A stretch of 64,000 nt of DNA, from contig NZ_CP127295.1 of the NCBI RefSeq assembly GCF_030285665.1, forward strand, positions 5,890,001 through 5,954,000, written 5' to 3'. Positions 25,689 through 32,282 of this stretch are shown here, piece after piece. The stretch comes from Amycolatopsis mongoliensis. Lineage in GTDB: Bacteria; Actinomycetota; Actinomycetes; Mycobacteriales; Pseudonocardiaceae. A model generated the notes under the pieces. That model was given only the letters and a program-made list of their open reading frames with translations, had not been told where the DNA came from and ran no database searches. The translations under genes were made by a program, and so were the position numbers. The number at the start of each line of letters is the position of its first letter. Within the stretch, counting starts at the first letter, position 1.

Positions 25689-26399
25689 GCCTCACTCGCC
25701 ACCGTCGTCGGAGAGATCGCCGTCGGCGTGCAGCGCCGTGTCCGCCGGCATCGGTGCGCCGACGGGCACAGTGACCTCCCCGGCGCCTTGGCTCGGCTCG
25801 GACGCGCGCCACTCGACAGTGCAGGACCGCCGGTTCAGCGTTCGCGCGCCGCCTTGCCGGCCGCCGCCGTGCGTCTGGTGGTGGAACGTGAGACGACGGA
25901 CATCGCGGTCACGGACATCACCGACGCGGCCGATGTCAGCCGCAAGCTCCTCTACCTGCACTTCACCGACCGCGAAGGGCTGCTCGCGGCGGCCGCGGCC
26001 GACCTGGTCGAGCGCGAACTGCTGCCGCGGGTCGACGAGTCGCCGGACGAACTGCGCGCACAGACACTGCTCCTGGCGCGCCACTTCGCCGAGCGGCGGG
26101 TGTTCTACCGCGCCGTGCTCACCGGCTCGTGCGCCTTCGCGATGGCCGGGACGCTCAACGCACTGTTCGGCTCCCTCAACCGCACCCTCGTGCGGGAGCT
26201 GTACCCAGACCTGGACGAGCCGACCGTCGCCGACCTCGCTGCCTTCTTCACCGGCGGGGCGAGCCTGCTGCTCGACACCTGGCTGATCGACGGCGCGGAC
26301 CCGCTCCGGCCCGAAGACCTGGCGGACCGGCTCCTGCGGGTCGCCCCGGTCCTGACCCCCACCGGAGCCGACACCCCGGAAAGAGATCGTCTTCCATGA
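25677..26399 (+). CDS. TetR-family regulator, 5' end doubtful
   Basis: The helix-turn-helix is clear: AAAVRLVVERETTDIAVTDI then AADVSRKLLYLHFTDREGLL, followed by a TetR ligand domain to residue ~235. The first ~55 codons of the open frame do not look like a TetR N-terminus. A different frame just upstream (GTG near 25820) encodes VQDRRF, which would join the HTH naturally if one base were added, so the gene may be frameshifted. Its stop overlaps the ATG of a hydrolase fragment, a common regulator-target pairing. It is either a pseudogene or uses an unidentified start. Confidence 0.6.
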   Translation: MAGHASLATVVGEIAVGVQRRVRRHRCADGHSDLPGALARLGRAPLDSAGPPVQRSRAALPAAAVRLVVERETTDIAVTDITDAADVSRKLLYLHFTDREGLLAAAAADLVERELLPRVDESPDELRAQTLLLARHFAERRVFYRAVLTGSCAFAMAGTLNALFGSLNRTLVRELYPDLDEPTVADLAAFFTGGASLLLDTWLIDGADPLRPEDLADRLLRVAPVLTPTGADTPERDRLP

Positions 26400-26608
26400 A
26401 ACTCGCCAGCGTGCTCACCCAGCGCCTGCAGAAACTGCCCCCGCCGGTGACCCGCGACCTGGACATCCGGCGCGATCTGCCGGTGCCGCTCCGGGACGGC
26501 GTCACCCTGCTCGCCGACCGCTGGACCCCGAAATCGGACGAGGACAGGATATCCACCCCGGATGTCTTCCAGGTCGTGAAGAGACGCCTGCCATGGACGC
26601 GGCTGTGA
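26396..26608 (+). pseudogene. CocE/NonD-family hydrolase, N-terminal fragment
   Basis: A 70-codon frame starting MKLASVLTQRLQKLPPPVTR and containing VPLRDGVTLLADRWTPK, the conserved opening of CocE/X-Pro dipeptidyl-peptidase-like alpha/beta hydrolases. Homology stops after ~50 residues; the nucleophile Ser and the other catalytic residues are missing. It is translationally coupled to the TetR gene (ATGA overlap), so an intact regulator-hydrolase pair probably existed before a deletion. Confidence 0.6.
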
Positions 26609-26722
26609 AGCCGCGCAAGCCTTTTCCGGCCATCGCTTCCATGAGAATCGTTGACGCGATGAGCGGGACCTGCCGATGCCGGACGACCTTTCGCACCGTG
26701 AGGAGTTACAGCGCACGCGCTG

Positions 26723-27391
26723 TCAGGGCCGGCTGAAGAACGCGAGCCCGAGTGAGGTCTGCCCGGGGACGGCTATGCGGACCGGGCTGCCGATGTGGGG
26801 TTCGCCGAGGACGCGTAGTCGGCTGGTCTGCTCGATGTGGTGGGTGAGCGCGTCGTCGGTGGCGGTCAGCTTGAACGCGAATTCGGTGCCTTCCGGGGTG
26901 CGGGCCAGGCGCCACGGCTGGGCCGAGGCTGGGCCGACGACTTCGAGTTCCGTCCAGCTGCCGGGCAGGGGGCGACGGAATCGCACCGCGTCGATCATCG
27001 CCGCGACGACGCCGGATCCGGCCATGAACGCCATTGCGACGAACGGCGTTCGCCAGGGGCCGAGGGGCAGCAGGGCGATACCCGCCATCGTGACGGCGAG
27101 GGCCGCGGCGAGAAGGGCGGTTTGCCGCGCTCGGCGCGTGCGTCTCGCTGTCGCCGTGACCAGGACCGGGTCCTGGTCCGGCGGGAGGATCGGCGTTCCC
27201 GGGTCGTCGGGCAGTGGCCGGGGTGGTCGCCAGCGGTAGTGACCTCGTCGTCGGACTTCCCACAACCCGAAGGCGAGTGCGGCCGTGCATACGAACCAGC
27301 CGTAGCCGGCGAGTGTGTGGTCACCGGTGAACCAGATGATCGCGGCCACGCCGGCGCCGGCGAACGGCCAGAGGACGTTCTTCACCCACAT
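26723..27391 (-). CDS. Membrane protein of unknown function
   Basis: A 222-aa protein with two N-terminal membrane helices (VLWPFAGAGVAAIIWF and the YGWFVCTAALAFGLW region), a basic cytoplasmic linker, two more helices (ALLAAALAVTMAGIALLPL and FVAMAFMAGSGVVAAMI), then a ~75-aa soluble beta-rich tail. The tail (TELEVVGPASAQPWRLARTP...EFAFKLTATDDA) resembles small beta domains but I cannot name a family. The ATG at 27391 is chosen because the next upstream ATG adds only Arg/Gly-rich residues. It is isolated among decayed genes, yet its own frame is intact. Confidence 0.6.
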   Translation of the reverse strand: MWVKNVLWPFAGAGVAAIIWFTGDHTLAGYGWFVCTAALAFGLWEVRRRGHYRWRPPRPLPDDPGTPILPPDQDPVLVTATARRTRRARQTALLAAALAVTMAGIALLPLGPWRTPFVAMAFMAGSGVVAAMIDAVRFRRPLPGSWTELEVVGPASAQPWRLARTPEGTEFAFKLTATDDALTHHIEQTSRLRVLGEPHIGSPVRIAVPGQTSLGLAFFSRP

Positions 27392-27527
27392 TTCCCGCCC
27401 CCGGCCCCGGCGGCCCCCCAGTGAGAGCACGTCGTGAGCATAGCCGAAGCGGCCGATCCGCACCCCGCCGTCGGACGGCCGTGATTCCGGTGTGGGTCCG
27501 GACGTCGTTCGCGGAGACCACAGTGGA

Positions 27528-28097
27528 TCAGGCCGGCGAGCGCGAACCGACGGGCGGCCGTTGGTGGGCTGACGCGTCGCCCGGATCTGTTTGAGCGGCG
27601 ACGAAGTCCTGCTCGGTGACGAGTGCCGCGTGCGCGGGCTTGACGGACAACGCCGGCGTCGACGTCGGCTCGCTGGTCCCGGCGGTCCGACGGTTCCGGA
27701 TCTGCCGACCGGTGTAGCGCGGGTTCGCCAAGATCACTGCGACGGTCCGAAGCGTCCGGGAGCCGCGGGTCCGACGGCGCTTGCGGTTCGGGTCGGCGCT
27801 GGACGGGCATGGGATGCCGCGGTATCGGCCGTGCTGGGTGGCTGTGCGTTGCTGCCAAAACCCGGTGCCGGGCGCAGAGGACCTGTCTCTGGGACTGGGC
27901 CGTCGGCAGCGGCAGAAGTGCTCGGTGGTCGCGGTTGCCGAGATCGACCAGGCCTCCTGTTTCAGGCAGCCACAACTGGATGCGTGCTGGGTGCACCAGG
28001 CGTACAGGGTGGCGAACCGGGCTCCGGTGAACGTGCGTTCGTACTCGCCGACCGCGATGGCGTCGATCGTTGACTTCGGACTGGCTACCTCGGCCAT
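27528..28097 (-). pseudogene. Large serine recombinase remnant
   Basis: An open frame whose middle matches the recombinase and zinc-ribbon region of large serine recombinases: GIPCPSSADPNRKRR, then LRTVAVILANPRYTGRQIRN, then PAHAALVTEQDFVAAQ. The N-terminal resolvase domain with the catalytic Ser is missing and the flanking residues are unrelated, so it is inactive. It marks a former integrase-bearing element. No attachment-site duplication could be identified. Confidence 0.6.
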
Positions 28098-28344
28098 TTG
28101 TCGCTACCAATCCTGTGACGGCACGCGATCCTGATGGCATGTGGTGGAGGTGTGTCCGCAAGAGGCAAACCGCAACCCGCCACGGGCCTGCGGCGGTCAT
28201 CCACTGCGCGAGCAAGTCCACCGTCTCTGTCGCTGACTCAGGAGTGGCCGAGGCCAGGGCGTCTCACGCTCCAGTCATTGGCGCTCATGGCTCGTGAACG
28301 CACCCGGTGTCTGATGTCGTCGACGGCGGTATCCGTCGGCTGGG

Positions 28345-28605
28345 TCAGGCGCCGAGGCGGCTGTAGATCCGGCTGGCCAGGGATGCGGCCAAGCGGTTCA
28401 ACGCCCCCTGCGGGTCGTGCAGCGCGAACTGGCCGAGCAGTTCCGCCGCCGCGTAGGCCTCGGCCTCCGACAGCAACGCCACGCACCGCTCCCGCCGCCC
28501 CCTCGCCAGCAACCGTGTCAGGGCTTCGGCGTACTCGACCATGTCGCGTACTCCGGCCAGGCCGTACCGCTCGTCGAGCGGATCCTGCGTGACCTCGTCA
28601 CTCAC
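28345..28605 (-). CDS. Small hypothetical protein (86 aa)
   Basis: A helical, acidic-then-basic protein (VRDMVEYAEALTRLLARGRR, then EAEAYAAAELLGQFALHDPQ). The GTG at 28605 is favoured by a GAAGAGGA ribosome-binding site and by the AT-rich, non-coding-looking bases upstream; an ATG at 28674 is in frame. A well-formed promoter lies 45-73 bp upstream. I do not recognise the family. Confidence 0.55.
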   Translation of the reverse strand: MSDEVTQDPLDERYGLAGVRDMVEYAEALTRLLARGRRERCVALLSEAEAYAAAELLGQFALHDPQGALNRLAASLASRIYSRLGA

Positions 28606-28649
28606 GGTTACGTCCTCTTCTCTCACTGTCGCACGGACATGCTCCAAAA

Positions 28650-28678
28650 AATCTATGCTGGCTGGAGTAGACATTCAA
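28650..28678 (-). promoter_or_regulatory. Promoter for the 86-aa gene
   Basis: On the minus strand, TTGAAT (28673-28678) and TAGATT (28650-28655) are separated by 17 bp, a good housekeeping-sigma promoter. The predicted transcription start near 28643 gives a ~38-nt leader before the GTG at 28605. Confidence 0.5.
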
Positions 28679-29248
28679 CGACGGGTGTGTGTAGTGTTCT
28701 CCTCGTACCGAGAGAGACAACGTCAAGCAGGCGCGGGAGAGGACGTAACTACCCGCGAAGTGTGACAAGGCGGTCAGGCAGCACGGAGCCGATCAAGGGA
28801 ACAAGGTTTCGGCTGGTGACCGGAAGCAGTACTCCAGGGCCGGGTCGTGAAGAAGGTTCGATCAGGTAGTGCCGGTCCTGGGGAGAAGTGGCAAGACGCG
28901 GGTGGAGCGTGTGTTCCCGCGAAGCTCGGCAGTACCAGTAGTGGGCAGTACCAGTAGTTGTTGTGTGCAAGTGCAGTGGCAGGACCGGTCAGGTGGCCGG
29001 GGCCGATCCATGAACGGGGCTCCGGGCAGTGACCAGCGGCGTCAGCGTGCTGGGACCGATCAGTGGAAGGGTTCCGGCAGTGACGTCCGCAGCAGGTGAA
29101 GTAGCAGTTGCGATACCGAGTAAGTGGAAAACACAGGAAAGAAGGGAACGGGAACATCATTGGATCGCCCGCAGCGGCCAGGTAGCGCCGCGCGGGTGCC
29201 GCAGTCCCATCGAGTTCGGAGGTGGTGCTCGGTCACGAGTAAGCGATC
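28679..29248. other. Long non-coding, purine-rich stretch
   Basis: About 570 bp without a credible gene. The plus strand from ~28770 to 29160 is unusually rich in G and A, with recurring AGTG/GGTCAG-like words. Open frames on either strand have unnatural composition and no ribosome-binding sites. It could be a long leader, a structured RNA or degraded DNA. Confidence 0.45.
28927..28957. repeat. Tandem 15-bp repeat
   Basis: GGCAGTACCAGTAGT occurs at 28927-28941 and again at 28943-28957, a period of 16 bp. The copies are identical. They may be two binding sites on the same helix face or replication slippage. Confidence 0.6.
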
Positions 29249-29280
29249 CCCGCGGAATCCGGTCTTCGGCCGGACGCGGG
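29249..29280 (+). ncRNA. Structured leader element (candidate)
   Basis: A nested hairpin: outer stem CCCGC/GCGGG (29249-29253, 29276-29280) and inner stem TCCGG/CCGGA with loop TCTTCGG (29258-29274). It lies upstream of the merR promoter in a gene-free area, so it may belong to a small RNA or upstream transcript. It matches no RNA family I can name. Confidence 0.3.
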
Positions 29281-29305
29281 TGCAGGAAGCCGGCGGTCGC
29301 GCCGG

Positions 29306-29332
29306 TTGACAATGGTGAAGAATCCCTACCCT
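29306..29332 (+). promoter_or_regulatory. merR promoter
   Basis: TTGACA (29306-29311) and TACCCT (29327-29332) are spaced 15 bp, or 16 if GTTGAC is taken as the -35. The predicted start lies at ~29339, inside the strong hairpin that follows, so the merR mRNA would begin with that stem-loop. Confidence 0.45.
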
Positions 29333-29335
29333 TGA

Positions 29336-29371
29336 GGACCCCGGGTGCCGCAGTGGCACCCGGGGTCCTTT
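29336..29371 (+). terminator. Perfect 14-bp stem-loop with T-tail before merR
   Basis: GGACCCCGGGTGCC / GGCACCCGGGGTCC (29336-29349, 29355-29368) with loop GCAGT is followed by TTT. It looks like an intrinsic terminator, but it sits between the merR promoter and its ribosome-binding site. It may therefore end upstream transcription or act as an attenuator. Confidence 0.65.
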
Positions 29372-29387
29372 GTGACGTGGAGGTGGA

Positions 29388-29720
29388 ATGATCCCTGACC
29401 AACAAGGCCCGGCCACGCCCAGCGCGGCCGACAAGTTCGACGACGACCACTACCCCGCCTACACGATGGGCCGGGCCGCGGACATGCTCGGCACCACCCA
29501 AGGCTTCCTGCGCAGCCTGGACGAGGCCGGCCTGATCACGCCGCAACGCTCCGCCGGTGGGCACCGCCGCTACTCACGGCAGCAGTTGCGCCTGGCCGCC
29601 CGGGTGCGGGAACTGGTCGACCAGGGCACTGCGATCGATGCCGCGTGCCGCATCGTCTCCCTCGAGGACCAGCTGCACGAGGCGCAGCGCCGCAACACCG
29701 AGCTTCGCGCCGGCGACTGA
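29388..29720 (+). CDS. MerR-type helix-turn-helix regulator
   Basis: A 110-aa protein with a MerR/HspR-like DNA-binding domain at residues ~24-75: YTMGRAADMLGTTQGFLRSL, then GLITPQRSAGGHRRYSRQQL. A short coiled-coil tail follows (IVSLEDQLHEAQRRNTEL). There is no effector domain, so it is a minimal dimeric regulator. A GGAGGTGG ribosome-binding site precedes the ATG at 29388. Expression is likely influenced by the stem-loop directly upstream. The target is unknown. Confidence 0.82.
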   Translation: MIPDQQGPATPSAADKFDDDHYPAYTMGRAADMLGTTQGFLRSLDEAGLITPQRSAGGHRRYSRQQLRLAARVRELVDQGTAIDAACRIVSLEDQLHEAQRRNTELRAGD

Positions 29721-29728
29721 ATCCCGAG

Positions 29729-29757
29729 TCGGCACGCGGCCCGGTGCCGCGTGCCGA
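29729..29757 (+). terminator. Terminator after merR
   Basis: A perfect 12-bp stem TCGGCACGCGGC / GCCGCGTGCCGA (29729-29740, 29746-29757) with loop CCGGT starts 9 bp after the merR stop. Confidence 0.65.
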
Positions 29758-30045
29758 TGTGCCGCCAAAGCCACGCCCCTTCGCGGCCATGGCAAGGACA
29801 CCCAGTCACGGGCACCCTGCTGCTTCGCCGCCGCACCCGTTGATCCGCACTGCGCCGTGCCCGCCGGCAGCCGGCTCGGCCAACGGGATCGGGGAGGCTT
29901 TGTCCGTGTCGGCGGTCGACCGAACCGAGGCTCGGGCACGATGTCGGGTCGGCGACCGCCGCGGTCCGGTTGAGTCGGCAGCGGCCGGACGGGGTCCGGG
30001 TCACTCGCAAGCCCGCAGCGGCAAGCCGGCCAGTGACGCGCGACA
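29758..30045. other. Intergenic, no gene recognised
   Basis: About 290 bp between the merR terminator and the 3' end of the convergent padR gene. Open frames here have no recognisable homology or start signals. Confidence 0.45.
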
Positions 30046-30618
30046 CTAGTCCTGGACTGAGTGCTTTCCGATCTTGAACTCGCCGCGGTCGGCGCGCTCG
30101 CGTACGCCGCGCCAGAATTCGAGTGCGGCGTACTCCATGCCCAGCCCGAGTTCCAGGGTGATCATGCGGCCGGCGACCTCTTCGATGTGACCGAAGCGGC
30201 GCTGCATCTCCTCGTACTCGGCGATCCGGCGCTCGTGCTGCTCGACCTGCCCCTTCGCGAGCTGCGCCACGTCGTCCGGTCCGGCCAGCTCGCTGAAGAA
30301 GAGCTTGATCTCCGCCACGTCGCGCAGCTCGAAGTGCTCGTTGACCGGCTCGGCCATCCAGTCGCGCAGCGCCTTCCGGCCGGCTTCGGTGATCGAGAAC
30401 GTCTTGCGCCGGCGCCCCGAGTCCTCCTCGTCGAGTTCCAGCAGGCCGGCCTCCTCGAGCCGCTTGGGCTCCGAGTACAGCTGCGCGTGCGGGAAGTTCC
30501 AGAAGTACCCCACTGACCGGCCGATCGCGCGCTTGAGGTCGTACGACGTGGAAGGACCGCGCAGCGCGAGCATGCCGAGCACCACGTACGACGTCGTCGA
30601 CAACCGAACCGTTGACAT
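30046..30618 (-). CDS. PadR-family transcriptional regulator
   Basis: A 190-aa regulator: an N-terminal winged helix (SYVVLGMLALRGPSTSYDLK, then LYSEPKRLEEAGLLE with an RRRKTFSITEAGR wing) and a C-terminal helical Vir_act_alpha_C domain (residues ~95-180). The ATG at 30618 follows a probable -10 TACGAT closely on the minus strand. It is divergent from the CoA-ligase/molybdenum-hydroxylase operon, and an inverted repeat lies between them. It is therefore the likely repressor of that operon, released by its substrate or CoA thioester. Confidence 0.88.
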   Translation of the reverse strand: MSTVRLSTTSYVVLGMLALRGPSTSYDLKRAIGRSVGYFWNFPHAQLYSEPKRLEEAGLLELDEEDSGRRRKTFSITEAGRKALRDWMAEPVNEHFELRDVAEIKLFFSELAGPDDVAQLAKGQVEQHERRIAEYEEMQRRFGHIEEVAGRMITLELGLGMEYAALEFWRGVRERADRGEFKIGKHSVQD

Positions 30619-30644
30619 GCTCCGAATCGTATCGTAGGTTCGCA

Positions 30645-30663
30645 ACCATCCGAAACAGATGGT
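30645..30663. promoter_or_regulatory. Inverted repeat, candidate PadR operator
   Basis: ACCATC-N7-GATGGT is a perfect 6-bp inverted repeat in the middle of the 105-bp gap between padR and the ligase gene, placed to affect both promoters. Confidence 0.4.
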
Positions 30664-30723
30664 CGAGATCATACCGTTCGCTACAGACGGTGAGTCGATC
30701 GCTGTCGCGATGAAGGGACGGAC

Positions 30724-32277
30724 ATGGATCTGGGAACGGTTCTGCGCTGGACGGCGGAGCGTTATCCCCGGCGCCGCGCGGTGGGCGGCGGAAGCTCCAT
30801 GACCTACGCCGAGTGGGACGCGCACACCGATCGCCTGGCCCGGGCACTGACCGCGCTCGGCGTCCGGCCCGGCGAGCGCGTGGTGCTCTCGCTGGCCGGC
30901 GGGGAACCGCTGGCCAGCCTGCACCTGGCCGCGCAGAAGCTCGGTGCCGTCTCGGTGCCGCTGTCGTTCCGGTTCGCGCCACCCGAACTCGCCTACTGCG
31001 TCGCCGACGCCCAGCCCGCCCTGGTGGTCACCGACGCCTCGACCGCGGCCCTCGCGGACGAGGCGCTGGCCGGGCTGCCCCCGGTTCCCCGGATCGCCTC
31101 CGGGCCGCCGACCGAGGACACCATCGAGCGCCTGGCGCTGCGGCAGCCGAGCGGCGCCCCGGACGTCCGGGTGTCCGACCAGGACATCAGCGTGATGCTC
31201 TACACCTCCGGCACGACCGGCAAACCGAAGGGCGTGCCGCGCACGCACTCCGCCGAGCACCACGCGGCGATCGCCCATCTGATCCAAAGTGGACAGTCCC
31301 GCTTCGACGCCACGCTCGGCGTGATGCCGCTGTTCCACACCATGGGGCTGCGCACCCTGCTGGCGACCCTCGTCGGCGCGGGAACCTGGGTGCCGCAGGT
31401 GAAGTTCGACGCGGACGAGGCGCTCGAGCTGATCACCGCCGAGGGAATCGGCTCGTTGTACCTGGTGCCGACGATCTACTGGTCGCTGGTGCGCACCGGC
31501 CGGCTCGCCGAGGCGCGGACCGTGCGCAGGCTGGCCTACGCGGGCTCGTCGATGACCCCGGCGCTGGCCGAGCAGCTGGCCGGCGCGCTGGAACCGGAGT
31601 CCTTCGTCAACCACTTCGGCAGTACCGAGATCTACACCTTCACCGTCGGGCCGGACGTGCTCGCGAAGCCGGGGTCGGCAGGCCGCGCCGGCGTGTTCTC
31701 CCGCGTCCGGCTGGTGCACCCGGATCCCGCCGCGACGCCGGACGCCGAGGTGGGACCGGGGGAGCAGGGGCAGATCGCCGTCTCGATGGCCGGCCCCGAG
31801 GCGTTCGCCGGGTACTGGCACCGTCCCGACGCCGACGCCAAGTCCATCCGCGACGGCTGGTACTTCCCCGGCGACCTGGCGATCGCCGACGAGGACGGGG
31901 ACCTCTGGGTCGCCGGCCGGGTCGACGACATGATCAACTCCGGTGGCGAGAACATCTACCCCGACGAGATCGAGGACGCGCTGATCCGCTGCGCGGCGGT
32001 GCGCGAGATAGCCGTGGTCGGCATGGCCGACGACCGGTGGGGCCAGGCCGCCACCGCGTTCTTCGTCCCCGCCGAAGGCATGACCCCGGAGCACGCGACG
32101 GCGGTGCTGGAGGCCTTCGCCGTCGAGCAGTCCGGACTGCCGTCGTTGAAGCGCCCCAAGCGATTCGTCGCCGTCGCGGCCATCCCGAAATCCGCGGTGG
32201 GCAAGATCCTGCGCCGCGAACTGAGCACTGGCAACTACCGCGCGCTGCCCGGCAGCGCCACCGAAGCAAGCAGGTGA
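30724..32277 (+). CDS. Acyl/aryl-CoA ligase (2-furoate-CoA ligase candidate)
   Basis: A 517-aa ANL-superfamily adenylating enzyme. It shows the phosphate loop YTSGTTGKPKGVPRTH (~160), the adenine motif FGSTEIYT, GWYFPGDLA, the hinge GRVDDMINSGGENIYPDEIE, and the catalytic Lys in PKSAVGKILRREL. It activates a carboxylic acid to its CoA thioester. As first gene of an operon with a molybdenum hydroxylase and a crotonase, it most resembles HmfD (2-furoyl-CoA synthetase) by context. Benzoate- or hydroxybenzoate-type substrates are alternatives. Confidence 0.85.
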   Translation: MDLGTVLRWTAERYPRRRAVGGGSSMTYAEWDAHTDRLARALTALGVRPGERVVLSLAGGEPLASLHLAAQKLGAVSVPLSFRFAPPELAYCVADAQPALVVTDASTAALADEALAGLPPVPRIASGPPTEDTIERLALRQPSGAPDVRVSDQDISVMLYTSGTTGKPKGVPRTHSAEHHAAIAHLIQSGQSRFDATLGVMPLFHTMGLRTLLATLVGAGTWVPQVKFDADEALELITAEGIGSLYLVPTIYWSLVRTGRLAEARTVRRLAYAGSSMTPALAEQLAGALEPESFVNHFGSTEIYTFTVGPDVLAKPGSAGRAGVFSRVRLVHPDPAATPDAEVGPGEQGQIAVSMAGPEAFAGYWHRPDADAKSIRDGWYFPGDLAIADEDGDLWVAGRVDDMINSGGENIYPDEIEDALIRCAAVREIAVVGMADDRWGQAATAFFVPAEGMTPEHATAVLEAFAVEQSGLPSLKRPKRFVAVAAIPKSAVGKILRRELSTGNYRALPGSATEASR

Positions 32278-32282
32278 GCCGA

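Noticed and set aside
28774..29160. Minus-strand frame of 128 codons in the purine-rich region
   Set aside because: Its Cys/His/Pro/Thr-rich product is a by-product of the strand bias and has no ribosome-binding site.
28720..29300. Possible CRISPR array
   Set aside because: Only one exact 15-bp tandem repeat with no spacer-repeat periodicity and no cas genes nearby.
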